DNA of 41,048 bases, from positions 1 through 41,048 of the IMG/VR virus record IMGVR_UViG_3300037042_001541, one strand, 5' to 3'. The stretch comes from a virus. Under the pieces are notes generated by a model. The model saw only the letters and a program-made list of their open reading frames with translations, was not told where the DNA came from and searched no databases. Shown here one piece after another: positions 13,626 to 22,606 of the stretch. Numbering within the stretch: position 1 is the first letter of the stretch; each line of letters begins with the position of its first letter. Made by a program: the position numbers and the translations under genes.

Positions 13626-15878
13626 TTATGGCCTCAGGGAGTTGGTGTTTGTGGGTTCCTTTTCCTTCGACTCAACGGCGAAGGATCGGGCGGCAAGGGC
13701 GACATCGCGGCTAAAGCCGTTCCAGCTCTGCGCGTTCTTGAACTGCGCCAACACTTTGTTGCGCTCTGCGGTCGGCAGGGCATCAAGCAGTTGCGCGAAC
13801 GAACGGCCAGACTTGGCAGCGTTGATGACGGCATCGGCGGTAGCGTCGGCCACCTTGGCTTCAATCGCCGCCAACACTTCGTTGGTGGCCGTTGTAGCCC
13901 GAGTAAAGAACGGAAAGCGCAGGCGCGTTCCGCGTTTAGACTGTATTTTCTCCAAAGGAGCGCGCCCCGCACGGGCTTGCGCCGCCGCTTCAAGGTCAAG
14001 GCCGATGGTGGACTGCAATTTGGCAAGGAACGGCTTGTCTCGCGTCAGCACTTCGGCAATGTTGTACTTGCCGCCACCAAAAATCTTTTCGACAATTTTG
14101 GGGTCTTGCCCAGAAAGGATATTGAGAATCTTGGTCTTGGCGGCGGGGGTGCCTTTGCGCCATTCGCTCTGCAAGACATCCGCAAGCTCCATCTCGTCAA
14201 TCTGCATCATACCCTGCTCAAAGGTGCGAAGGTAGTCCTTCCACCCCTTGCCCCCGGCCTTTTCGATAGCATCGTCCATGACGGGGCGCAACCGCCCGAG
14301 GATTTCTGCGGCCATGCGCCGCTGCGCCTGAGCATCGGCGTTCGGCATCAACTGTTGGATGACGCCGGAGATGCCGTTCTTGCGGATGGCATAGATTGCT
14401 TCCGGGGTGATGACGCCGTTCTGCGCCGACCAATCATCAAACATCTGCCGCACTTGCGGCAGCGCCTTAGCCAGCGTCGGGTTGAGGGCGACATCCGGAT
14501 CGCGCAGCATACGGTCAATAGCGCCCGTAAACTTGTCCGCCGTAATAGGAGCAAGCCCCCGGTCTTTCATACTCTGAAGCGTGTTCTCGGCAGCGCGGGC
14601 AGCGCCGCCTGCTTGCAGCGATTCGGCGGCGGCTTCCGTAGCCCGAACATCCGCACGGTCGGCCAACTGGCCGGGGAACGTGTACCTTGCCGGAGGGCGC
14701 GGAGCCGCGCCTACCGTTGCAGCGCGAGCGCCGCCACTTGCCGACCAGTTCTTTGCCCAATCCAGCGCCCGATCAGCGGCGGGTACGAACCGACGCACCC
14801 GATCCACCGCTTCTGCGGCGGCAGCGCGCCCTTCTTTAGCCAACACTTCAAGCCGGGGCATGACGCGCCCCGTCTGCCCTGCCGCCTCAAACGCTTCTTG
14901 GCGCATCGGCGTAGTGATAAGGCCAAGGGTTTCTTTCGCTCCTGCCCGAGCCGCACGCGCTTCCGTTTTGGTTGCGCCGCCGGACATACGGGCAAGGTAG
15001 TTGGCAATGTCCTGCGTCTCGTTCTTGCGAAACGCATTGACCACGCCCGCAGGGTCAGCATCTTCAGCGGCCTTGAGCAACGCCTGAAGCACCGGCAAGT
15101 CCATGTTTGCCGCTACGCGACTGGCGGGGGCATCCGGCTGCGCCTGCATGGCGGCGCGAAGGGCGTTGATTTCGTTTCCAATAGTCTGACGGACAAGCGT
15201 GTTAGCGCGCACATCAGCGGATCGGCCAAGTACGGCATCCGCAACGGCACCCGCACCCTTAGACACCAGTTTGGCTACAGGCGGGGCTACGAGCGCGATG
15301 CCCGTACCGACCGCCGCGCCGGTTCCGGCTTCCTCTGCGCCGCCCATGATAGCCCCCGCCGCCGCGCCAGGTACGGCGGCGCCTCCGGCGCGCATAGCAA
15401 GTTGCGCTGCTTTCGGTGCCGTAGTCGCAAGCCCACTCTGAAAGCCGCTAGTCTCGATGGCTTTGGCTGCGGGCAAGAGGTAGTTGGCAACGCGGGGCGC
15501 TCCTGCGGCTAGCAGTCGCAGCCCCCCGCCAAGTATCGGCCCCGCCGCTACGCCAGCGGTTACTTTAAGGAAGTCAGTCATCGCCGCCAGTCGTTCGTCG
15601 GGCGTTCCCGCTTCTTCAACTTGCGGCCGAAAGTTTGTTGCTCGATCTCCGGCTACCGAAATAGACGGCATACGGCGTTGCGGAGTTTCGCTAACAGCCG
15701 CAGCGGGGGCAGGCTCTGCCGCAGCGGGGGCGGGGGCGGGGGCAGGGGTGGGGGCAGACGTCTCTTGCTGCCGCGCAAGCGCATACGCTTGTGCCACCTT
15801 GTCAAACTCGGGCGTGCCCTTCTTGTCCTTGTTACGAACAATCCAAGCCGCATAGTCCTGCGCGGAGGCCACTGTCAT
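13626..15878 (-). CDS. Large Ala/Gly-rich virion protein, probable ejection (internal virion) protein
   Basis: The 750-residue protein begins with a short motif (DYAAWIVRNKDKKGTPEFD) found at the start of several phage internal proteins. Then comes a Pro/Ala linker (about 42-65), a Gly/Ala-rich hydrophobic region (about 105-215) that could insert in membrane, and a long helical remainder. It follows the gp7-like and 447-aa proteins, so the three probably form the DNA-ejection conduit, as gp7, gp20 and gp16 do in P22. No peptidase motif is seen. The function is inferred from composition and order. Confidence 0.7.
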   Translation of the reverse strand: MTVASAQDYAAWIVRNKDKKGTPEFDKVAQAYALARQQETSAPTPAPAPAPAAAEPAPAAAVSETPQRRMPSISVAGDRATNFRPQVEEAGTPDERLAAMTDFLKVTAGVAAGPILGGGLRLLAAGAPRVANYLLPAAKAIETSGFQSGLATTAPKAAQLAMRAGGAAVPGAAAGAIMGGAEEAGTGAAVGTGIALVAPPVAKLVSKGAGAVADAVLGRSADVRANTLVRQTIGNEINALRAAMQAQPDAPASRVAANMDLPVLQALLKAAEDADPAGVVNAFRKNETQDIANYLARMSGGATKTEARAARAGAKETLGLITTPMRQEAFEAAGQTGRVMPRLEVLAKEGRAAAAEAVDRVRRFVPAADRALDWAKNWSASGGARAATVGAAPRPPARYTFPGQLADRADVRATEAAAESLQAGGAARAAENTLQSMKDRGLAPITADKFTGAIDRMLRDPDVALNPTLAKALPQVRQMFDDWSAQNGVITPEAIYAIRKNGISGVIQQLMPNADAQAQRRMAAEILGRLRPVMDDAIEKAGGKGWKDYLRTFEQGMMQIDEMELADVLQSEWRKGTPAAKTKILNILSGQDPKIVEKIFGGGKYNIAEVLTRDKPFLAKLQSTIGLDLEAAAQARAGRAPLEKIQSKRGTRLRFPFFTRATTATNEVLAAIEAKVADATADAVINAAKSGRSFAQLLDALPTAERNKVLAQFKNAQSWNGFSRDVALAARSFAVESKEKEPTNTNSLRP

Positions 15879-17218
15879 TCACCTCGCAAAATACGGTCAG
15901 CTTCATCAAACACCGACGGCGCTGCCGCAGGCGCCGCAGCAGGAGCTGCCGCAGAAGGCTTGGCTTTATAGAACGGCGAATCTGCGTGCGCCATTTCGTA
16001 TGCCTCGGTCGCGTTTGTGACAAGACTATCCATAAACGTCTTGATTTCAAGAAGTCGATTTCTTGCCTCGCCCTCCTCCATCGTCGGAGTCAGCGTGTCA
16101 ATCATGCCTTCCAAAATCGGCCATTCACGCTCGGTAATTTGACCAACGGAACCGCCGCTTCCTTGCCGGATCAACTGCAAACCAGCAGTCTTCAAACTGC
16201 TCCGCAACGAGTCAAGCTGCGATTTCAAGTTCGCGGTTTTGCCGCTAAACTGCGACGACACATACGCATTGTAGCCGCCAAACAGTTTGTTGAAAGCATC
16301 ACGATTATTTTCATCAAGCAAAGACTCTATTTTAGTGTTTGCAAGATTGCGCTGCGTTTCAATCCCCTTTACAGTGGTAAAATCAGCCGAGTGGGCTTTG
16401 CGCTGTTTCAGGTACAACTCAGACCCCGGCACGGCTTCAATCCGCCCGGTTTCGGCGTTCCACTTCTCCCCCGGCTTGAGTTTGGCGGGAGGCTCTACCA
16501 GATTTTTCGGCGCCGCTGCGGCTTTTTCTGCCAACTCCACGCGCCGTTGCTCCAAGGCGGTGCGAGCTCTATCACCGGGCGACATCGTGACCGCCGCCTG
16601 TGACCCTGGCACAACGGTTGCGGGGCCGCCGCCTCGGGTCGGCGTAGCAAGCACACGCACATTTCCGCCAAGGTTCTGCGAGGTGAAAGTCTGCTCGGTC
16701 TGCTGCGCGGCGGTCAGCGCCGCCCTTTGAATCTGCTGCAAGCCTAACGCTAGAACTTTCGGATCGTCCGGTGCAGACTCAAGCATCGCAGCGACTTCAG
16801 GCGAAAGAAGCCCTGACGCCACAGACTGCGCCACCCAAGGCGCAAGCGTGGCTTTGTTAAGCGCGCTAGGGTTGCTTAAAAGCGCGCCAGCTTGACTTGC
16901 GACAATCCCCGCCGCCTTTTCAACATTCCCCAACTCCGCGCCGCGAGTCGTGGCTAGTGACCCTCTGGCTTTGGCGCGAGCGTCCAGAATGTTAACCCCG
17001 CCTGGGGTTCGCAGCAGCTCCTCATCAGACGCGCCGCGAGCAAGTACGGCTCGCAGGGCGTTGGCGTCTGCAACCTCTTGCTGCGCCTGCTGCATCTTGA
17101 GGGCGTTGAAGGCTTCCTGCTGCCGTGCAGCACTAGCGGACCGCCCCATTTCTATGCCGCTGACGAAAGAGCCAAGCACATTGGCTGGCTGAATCTGCGT
17201 GTCACCGATAATAGGCAT
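15875..17218 (-). CDS. Probable ejection/internal virion protein, 447 aa
   Basis: The protein is strongly helical with many Gln and Ala (SASAARQQEAFNALKMQQAQQ) and has low-complexity segments (about 425-436, AAAPAAAPAAAP). It has no signal peptide or catalytic motif. It is sandwiched between the gp7-like ejection protein and the 750-residue protein, with ATGA-type overlap to the latter. P22-like phages carry three such ejection proteins together, so this is likely the gp20-like member. I rely on position and composition, not on a recognised family. Confidence 0.65.
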   Translation of the reverse strand: MPIIGDTQIQPANVLGSFVSGIEMGRSASAARQQEAFNALKMQQAQQEVADANALRAVLARGASDEELLRTPGGVNILDARAKARGSLATTRGAELGNVEKAAGIVASQAGALLSNPSALNKATLAPWVAQSVASGLLSPEVAAMLESAPDDPKVLALGLQQIQRAALTAAQQTEQTFTSQNLGGNVRVLATPTRGGGPATVVPGSQAAVTMSPGDRARTALEQRRVELAEKAAAAPKNLVEPPAKLKPGEKWNAETGRIEAVPGSELYLKQRKAHSADFTTVKGIETQRNLANTKIESLLDENNRDAFNKLFGGYNAYVSSQFSGKTANLKSQLDSLRSSLKTAGLQLIRQGSGGSVGQITEREWPILEGMIDTLTPTMEEGEARNRLLEIKTFMDSLVTNATEAYEMAHADSPFYKAKPSAAAPAAAPAAAPSVFDEADRILRGE

Positions 17219-17221
17219 GGC

Positions 17222-17992
17222 TTATCTCGGCCCCGAGAAACTAGACGGAAGAACACGCCGACCCGTGACATTGACGCCGGTAAGCATTGACGCATCCCCG
17301 CCACCGCCGCCGCTGCTGCCGAAATACCCGCCTCGCATCATGCCGTACCCCATAGCCGCTTGCCCCAAGGCGTTGCTGATAGCGTTGGCCTGTCCGATGT
17401 AGCCCGAAGCGCGAGCGCGGCCCGACTCCATCATGGTGTTACCGGCGTTGACGCCAAACTGCCCCGCCTGGTTCGACAGCTGCTGCGTGGCCGTCTGCCC
17501 TGCGCCATAAAGCGACCCAAGCGCGCCCATGCGATCCGACTGAAGCAAACGCATACGGTTGAAGGCGTTGGTGAACTCGCCCGAAGCGAACTCCTGTCCG
17601 TACCGCCCTGCGGCTTTGAGCGCACCGCCAGAAATCATCCCGCCGCGAGCCGCCGCCGTGCGGTCAAGGGACTTCAAACCCTCGCTCAAGCGGAACTGAT
17701 AGCCGGGATCCATCTCCATGTCGGCGGCGGTAAACTGCCGTCCGACCGCGCCGTACCCCGCTGAGTTAGGGTCGCCGCCAAGGCCGAGCATCCGCATCAT
17801 CTCGTTCTGCGAAGTGATGCCCGCCTGACGGAACGGCTCTGCCAATTCCGTCTGGCGATTGAACATCTCACGCTGCAACTGCGTGGCTTGGTCAGCCGCC
17901 TGCTGTTGAGCGCGAGAGGCTTTTCGTGCGGCGCGGGATTGCGACACGCCGCCGATGATGGCCGAGCCAAGGATTGCGGTTTCAATTCCCAT
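17222..17992 (-). CDS. DNA ejection protein (P22 gp7-like)
   Basis: The 256-residue protein starts with a hydrophobic, Gly-rich segment (ETAILGSAIIGGV) like other virion proteins that enter the cell envelope. Next is a Gln/Ala helix, then a characteristic stretch DPGYQFRLSEGLKSLDRTAA near residues 95-114, followed by ARGGMISGGALKA, found widely in podovirus DNA-transfer proteins. The tail is Gly-rich. It is probably packaged in the capsid and ejected first. Confidence 0.78.
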   Translation of the reverse strand: MGIETAILGSAIIGGVSQSRAARKASRAQQQAADQATQLQREMFNRQTELAEPFRQAGITSQNEMMRMLGLGGDPNSAGYGAVGRQFTAADMEMDPGYQFRLSEGLKSLDRTAAARGGMISGGALKAAGRYGQEFASGEFTNAFNRMRLLQSDRMGALGSLYGAGQTATQQLSNQAGQFGVNAGNTMMESGRARASGYIGQANAISNALGQAAMGYGMMRGGYFGSSGGGGGDASMLTGVNVTGRRVLPSSFSGPR

Positions 17993-18347
17993 CGGATGCG
18001 CCTCTCACAAAAAAGTCGTCTTGCTGTACAAATCCAAGCCGCTGCAAAATGCCGTGCATATATTCGTGCCCGGGGGTCACGCGGGTGGTCACACGCGGCG
18101 CGGCAAACAAGTTTTGCAGCACCGCCCGAGTCGCCCACCGCTTGCGCCACTCAGGCACCACGGAGACGTGCAGCTCGTCCCCTCTAAAATACACTGCGCC
18201 GATACATTCGTCACCCCTCATCAGCGCCTTGACCGTCCACCCCTCCATAGCCGCCGCGTACTGCTCGTAAGGTATCGGCGCCGTCCAATCCGTCGCCCGA
18301 TAACCCGCCCGTAGCCCCGCCTCTCGGTCGTCGGCTAGGGTTGTCAC
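17982..18347 (-). CDS. GNAT-like acetyltransferase-fold protein
   Basis: The 121-residue protein has the rhythm of a small GNAT domain: a strand GAVYFRGDELHVSVVPEWRKR (about 50-70), a helix AVLQNLFA, and a final strand-helix TTRVTPGHEYMHGILQRLGFVQ resembling the last half of GNAT folds. The usual Q/RxxGxG/A acetyl-CoA motif is not obvious, so it may be a degenerate, structural version. It starts by GTGA overlap with the upstream virion gene and overlaps the ejection protein gene by 11 bases. Confidence 0.55.
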   Translation of the reverse strand: MTTLADDREAGLRAGYRATDWTAPIPYEQYAAAMEGWTVKALMRGDECIGAVYFRGDELHVSVVPEWRKRWATRAVLQNLFAAPRVTTRVTPGHEYMHGILQRLGFVQQDDFFVRGASDGN

Positions 18348-18679
18348 GACACTTCCCGCCCCGAGCAGCGGATGTTGATGGCCGACGCCGTACCGGCGAT
18401 GGTCGAGATGAAGCCGCCGGGGGATATGATGTGACCGACCAACTCGGGGAAGGTGTAAGTTTCCCCCGCCAGCAGCGTCTTGGCCTTGACAATCAGGTTC
18501 TGATTGCCGGGGGTGTCGTTCAAAGCGACGAGGTTGACCGACAGCGTAGCCGCCGCCGCGCTGTAGTTGGTCGCCGTGAACTTGTCAATGATGGCTGACA
18601 CCCCAGAGGCCACATACTGCGTGGTCTGTGAGTTAAGCGCCGTGCGGGATGAAACTAGGACTTGGACTGCGATGGCCAT
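18344..18679 (-). CDS. Beta-rich virion-associated protein, 111 aa
   Basis: The protein is Thr/Ser/Ala/Val-rich and looks all-beta, with an alternation typical of fibre or head-decoration domains (NYSAAAATLSVNLVALND, then GETYTFPELVGHII). ATG 18679 is chosen for its GTGAGGT ribosome binding site; an upstream frame to 18703 is less likely. It lies between the Gly-rich fibre-like gene and the GNAT-like gene. I do not recognise a family. Confidence 0.65.
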   Translation of the reverse strand: MAIAVQVLVSSRTALNSQTTQYVASGVSAIIDKFTATNYSAAAATLSVNLVALNDTPGNQNLIVKAKTLLAGETYTFPELVGHIISPGGFISTIAGTASAINIRCSGREVS

Positions 18680-18686
18680 AGGTACC

Positions 18687-19685
18687 TCACGGTGCGGAGT
18701 CAACCGATACCGTTATGGTACAGAAGTTGACAACTGCTTGCGTAGATGCAAGACGAATCTGGATGTACAGCTCTCGCTGGACGCTGTTGTTTGTAGCCGT
18801 CAGCGTAAAGTCGCGGGTGGTGCCAAGACTGAGCCAAGTCGCCGGGGTAGCCCCGCCCGTAGTCCCGCCGCCCGACCCCCACTGCGCGTAGACCTCATAG
18901 TTGGCGGCGGTGCCGCTTGTCAGCCATTGCCCCGAGATAGCGGTCAAGACGCCAGCGGAGTTGGTGCGTGAAGCCACTCCCGTGTTGGCAAGACGGTAGG
19001 TAGCCGTGGCCGTACCGCCGATACCCGCCAAAGAGTTGTTCAGCGCCGACTGATCGGACAGCACCACGTTAGAGGGGTAAGTCCAATAGAAGCACACGCT
19101 GCCGTCGCCGCCTCGAAAGCCGAAGCCGCCTGTGACGCCGCTATCGTTACCGCCGCCGCCGGGGGTGTTGCCGGGAGCGCCGCCCGTGCCGCCGCCGCCC
19201 GCCACGTTTCCGGCGTCCCCGCCGAGGCTGATACCCCCCGCCGTAGGCGCTACGCCAAGATCCCACGGGATGCCGCCGGTCATGGAGGTTGTACCCGCCG
19301 CACCTGGCGCGGTTGTCTGCCCGCCCTTGCCGCCCCCTGCCGTCAGGGTGATGGTGGGGGATATGGGCGGGACTTCAATAACAGAATTGGTGCCGTCGGC
19401 GCCGTTACTGTACGGGCCACCACCTTGACCAAACACCGCCACGGTATAGCCAATCTGCGTGGTGCCGCCTACGACCGAGAACGACCGCTTCACAAACGCC
19501 GCGCCGCCGCCGCCATAGCCCGCTAGGCCGGGGTTAGAGCTACCCCCGCCACCACCACCCCACAACTCCACGGTGCAGCCCGTAGCGCCCGTAGGGGCGG
19601 TAATGGTGCCAAATGTACCCGGCGCCATGCACTGCGAGGCTAGGCCGTTGCTTCCCGTGAGCAGGACTAGGGCGATGTGAGCCAT
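18687..19685 (-). CDS. Glycine-rich tail fibre or adhesin
   Basis: The 332-residue protein starts at ATG 19685, sharing one base with the upstream TAA. Residues about 35-195 hold many Gly runs (WGGGGGGSSN, GYGGGGAA, GGGKGGQ, GGGGTGGAPG, PGGGGNDSG). These match the Gly-rich, polyglycine-II-like adhesin folds of T4-like gp38 and similar host-recognition tips. The C-terminal half is a Thr/Ser-rich beta domain. With the fibre-like gene upstream it probably forms the receptor-binding device. Confidence 0.7.
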   Translation of the reverse strand: MAHIALVLLTGSNGLASQCMAPGTFGTITAPTGATGCTVELWGGGGGGSSNPGLAGYGGGGAAFVKRSFSVVGGTTQIGYTVAVFGQGGGPYSNGADGTNSVIEVPPISPTITLTAGGGKGGQTTAPGAAGTTSMTGGIPWDLGVAPTAGGISLGGDAGNVAGGGGTGGAPGNTPGGGGNDSGVTGGFGFRGGDGSVCFYWTYPSNVVLSDQSALNNSLAGIGGTATATYRLANTGVASRTNSAGVLTAISGQWLTSGTAANYEVYAQWGSGGGTTGGATPATWLSLGTTRDFTLTATNNSVQRELYIQIRLASTQAVVNFCTITVSVDSAP

Positions 19686-20485
19686 TAGCTCACCCCCGGG
19701 CCACCGATGAGCCAAGAAGTGCTGCCAATCTTGTGCAGCACCGCCATGCCGTTACGCGCCACGGAGCGGGTGCCCGTCGTGGTGCTGTTGGCAAGGGTGA
19801 GCGTGTCGGTGGTGATGGCGACCGAAAGCGTGGTGGTGTTGGTGTTGACAACCAAAATCACCGTGCCGATAGGAAACGCTACCGTGCCGTTAGCCGGAAT
19901 CGAAAGCGTCAGGCTAGTGCCGTTCATCAGCACCGACTTGCTCGCGTCCGAAAGGATGAGGGTGTAGTTGGCGGTCTTGCTGACCTGCGGCGCGTCCCGA
20001 TAGCCAACCGGATAGTTGGTGTTGGACGGCGCGTTGTCAGGAATCTGCGCGGTGCCGGTGAAGGTGGGGCTAGCGATGGGGGCGTAGGTCGCTGCCGCCG
20101 TTGCCGCCGTGATGCCGTTGGTGATGCCGTAACCCGCAAGCGTGGTCGGCGTGCCCGTTATCTCCGACCAAGGCACCCCGGCGATGCTGAGATCGTTGAT
20201 GCCCGTCAAGTCGTCGTGGGTGCTGATGGTGACGTTGGCGGCGGTAGTCAACACGAACTTGTACGCCGATCCGGTATCAAGCCAGATGGACTGCGGGACG
20301 CGCCCCGCCGAGTCCAACACAATCGGGTTGGTGTGCGGGGTCGCACCCGTAGCCGAAGTGAAAGTGGCAAGGGGGGTGGTGGTACCCGCGACGTAGGTCA
20401 GAATCTTGCCGCCCGACAGCGGGTTGCCGCTGTTGTCGAAGAACTGCGCTCCGGCGCCAGCCATAGGGGAGAGATGAACGGTCAT
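19685..20485 (-). CDS. Tail fibre protein
   Basis: The N-terminal motif (FFDNSGNPLSGGKILTYVAG, then TTPLATFTSATG and NPIVLDSAGRVP, residues about 15-64) is a common virion-attachment domain of phage tail fibres. It is followed by a typical fibre repeat (WSEITGTPTTLAGYGI) and TFTGT segments. The C-terminal part is beta-rich and Thr-rich. The 266-residue length is short for a complete receptor-binding fibre, so the next gene may complete it. It overlaps the upstream gene by ATGA. Confidence 0.82.
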   Translation of the reverse strand: MTVHLSPMAGAGAQFFDNSGNPLSGGKILTYVAGTTTPLATFTSATGATPHTNPIVLDSAGRVPQSIWLDTGSAYKFVLTTAANVTISTHDDLTGINDLSIAGVPWSEITGTPTTLAGYGITNGITAATAAATYAPIASPTFTGTAQIPDNAPSNTNYPVGYRDAPQVSKTANYTLILSDASKSVLMNGTSLTLSIPANGTVAFPIGTVILVVNTNTTTLSVAITTDTLTLANSTTTGTRSVARNGMAVLHKIGSTSWLIGGPGVS

Positions 20486-21183
20486 GGTGCCACCTGCGTA
20501 ACAGTAAGGATGACGGACGGCGCTGCGGGGCCGAACGCCGTTGCAGCGAAGGTTTCCAGAATGATGTCGGTGCTGTCAACTGCCCACATCAGCTCAAAAT
20601 AGTCCCCGGCACCTAGCCGCAAGACAAAGTTCCACGCCGCGACGATCTCGGCGTTGTTGTCTTTCATGCGTATGTGCGACATGGAGTTGGCGAGGCCGGT
20701 ACCCGCGCCGTTGATGCGCGGCCAGATAAACACCATCCCCGCGCCACCCGCAGTCTTGTCGAGCTGTGCCGAAAACTGAAAGTCGTAGGTTCCAGGCGCG
20801 GTTACATAGATGCGCGAGGTCGGAGTGCCACGGTAGCACCCTGCGGCGATATCCGTCGTGTTAAAGGTGATGGGGTAGGCCGTATTGATAGCCGCTGCCG
20901 TCTGACGGGTCGTGTCGTAGAAAGCCCCGTAAGCCGCCGCAGGCTGCGGGGTGCTTGGCGGGGCGACCGCGAGGGCTTGGATGTCGGTCTGAAGCGCCGC
21001 GACTTCCGCAGTCGCGCCGGTAAGCGGAGCGATTGCGAGGTCGGCCAAGGTGATGTCCGTAGCGCCGCCGCCCGTCAACTGGAACTGGTTGTTGAGGTAG
21101 CGGAACCACTCACGCGAGATGAGGCCGGTGCGCTCGTCAATCAGCGGCACGCGAGGGGCGGGAATGTTGGTGATGTTAGGCAC
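20482..21183 (-). CDS. Virion/tail protein with C-terminal jelly-roll-like domain, 233 aa
   Basis: The N-terminus (PLIDERTGLISREWFRYLNN) is a segment seen in many phage structural proteins. From about residue 85 on the pattern (AYGAFYDTTRQTAA, YVTAPGTYDFQFSAQL, IRMKDNNAEIVAAWN, RLGAGDYFELMW) resembles C1q/TNF-like jelly-roll domains, which trimerise at fibre tips. It is placed between the gp10-like tail protein and the tail fibre, so it may be part of the tail hub or the receptor-binding complex. Confidence 0.7.
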   Translation of the reverse strand: MPNITNIPAPRVPLIDERTGLISREWFRYLNNQFQLTGGGATDITLADLAIAPLTGATAEVAALQTDIQALAVAPPSTPQPAAAYGAFYDTTRQTAAAINTAYPITFNTTDIAAGCYRGTPTSRIYVTAPGTYDFQFSAQLDKTAGGAGMVFIWPRINGAGTGLANSMSHIRMKDNNAEIVAAWNFVLRLGAGDYFELMWAVDSTDIILETFAATAFGPAAPSVILTVTQVAP

Positions 21184-22606
21184 TGGTCGGCTCGATCATC
21201 AGCTCCGCGCCCATGATAGCCGTCACCACCGGATCGGTAGCCGACGCCTCGTACACACGGTCGCGGGACTTGAGCGTAGCGCCCAAGCGGTTCCAGATGA
21301 CGCGGGTTTCGGTGCGACCGATAGCGCCCATCGGACGCCAGTATTCGTAACTCCAAGTGTGCCCGCCGTCATCCGACCACCGCAGCATCATCTGCGGGTT
21401 GTTGCCTTGGCCTACGGAGATGCCGACACCGACTTGGCAGTCCACCTGCAAGCGGCGATGAATTGTTCGCTTCAGGTCATTCTGCCCCGGCCCTAACGCA
21501 CGCCACGACCGTAGCCACTTCTGCGCCGCGCCGTTGTCAGCGTACACCGCCAAGTCAAAGGCGTAGATGTTGCCATTCTCAAAGTCGCCCACGACCGGAT
21601 CGCCGTTGAACCGCGCCTGGCAGTTAGAGCGATGGCGGCGAAACCGGCCATCCTCAAGCGCGGCGCGTTCGTGCCAAGCCTGCGTCGATGCATCGTACAC
21701 CCAAGTCGTCTCCGCGCTCGGGAACACCAGAACATAGAAGGCGTGGCCGTCCTGCTGATAGGTGTAGGCAAGGGCATCGCTCATGTCGGCGTAGCCCTGA
21801 ATCGCAAACTCCACCGCATGGGTAGAGACGCGCACGCCCTGATAGCCCTGCGCCCGATAGACGATGCCTTGGCCGCGAGCATCCGCCCCGAGCCAGAAGA
21901 CGCTGTTGTCAAGCTTGGCCACGGAGTAGGGGGCGATGCAGCCGATTTCGTTATACGCGCCTTGGATGCGCGTCAGCGGGAAGTCTAGGTCAGCGGAGTT
22001 GTACCAGACCTCAACCGAGTTGGTGCCAAAGAGCCACACTTCGCGGTGGTCTACCGCCAGCGCCACCAAGCCGTCGGGCGAGCCTTCGGCGCTGGCAAAC
22101 TCTAGCGGGTCAATGGCCAAGCCATCAAACAGGCTTGTCACCCAGATCTTCTGACTGTTCGGCTCGTTGAAGACGAAGTAGCCGTCAAGGTAGCCAACGT
22201 TGACGGCGCCGGGGAAGTCGGGGTCGGTAATCTTGGCAAACACGTTGGTCGCCATGTTGTAGATGAACCCGTCAGGGTTGCAAGCGACGAAAATCTGCGT
22301 GCCGTTGTCGGCTATTGACACCGGCCCATACCCCGTGATGTCGCCCAACTTGGTCGCCGTCAGCCCCGAGGTGACTTTGTAGAACTCCAAGCCCGAAGCG
22401 ACATACACATCCGTGCCGTGCGCCCACAGCCCACGGATGGGGCCAGCGCCTACGGTGGTGACAAGGCGCAGCCCCGGGCACCGTTGCAGGTACGCCGGTT
22501 CCTTGCCGCCCTCGGGGATGGCCTCGGGGTAGAGATTGACCATCCGATTGTCGGCAGCATTGGGGCTTCGCAGCACATAGCTGCTGCCGAGAATCGGGGT
22601 CTTCAT
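21176..22606 (-). CDS. P22 gp10-like tail hub / DNA stabilisation protein
   Basis: The 476-residue protein has the usual N-terminus of the family (PILGSSYVLRSPNAADNRMV, then NLYPEAIPEGGKEP) and repeated beta-propeller-like segments (GTDVYVASG, GTQIFVACNPDGFIYN, DGYFVFNEPNSQKIWV). Gp10 of P22 is part of the tail that closes the portal vertex after packaging. Order is scaffold, coat, gp4-like, gp10-like, as in P22 relatives. The length agrees with the family. Confidence 0.85.
   Translation of the reverse strand: MKTPILGSSYVLRSPNAADNRMVNLYPEAIPEGGKEPAYLQRCPGLRLVTTVGAGPIRGLWAHGTDVYVASGLEFYKVTSGLTATKLGDITGYGPVSIADNGTQIFVACNPDGFIYNMATNVFAKITDPDFPGAVNVGYLDGYFVFNEPNSQKIWVTSLFDGLAIDPLEFASAEGSPDGLVALAVDHREVWLFGTNSVEVWYNSADLDFPLTRIQGAYNEIGCIAPYSVAKLDNSVFWLGADARGQGIVYRAQGYQGVRVSTHAVEFAIQGYADMSDALAYTYQQDGHAFYVLVFPSAETTWVYDASTQAWHERAALEDGRFRRHRSNCQARFNGDPVVGDFENGNIYAFDLAVYADNGAAQKWLRSWRALGPGQNDLKRTIHRRLQVDCQVGVGISVGQGNNPQMMLRWSDDGGHTWSYEYWRPMGAIGRTETRVIWNRLGATLKSRDRVYEASATDPVVTAIMGAELMIEPTSA

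Noticed and set aside
13359-15512. 717-codon rightward open frame opposite the large ejection-like protein
   Set aside because: It mirrors a highly Ala/Gly-rich leftward gene; GC-rich codons leave the opposite frame open. It has no ribosome binding site, and its translation is Arg/Leu/His-rich without domains.
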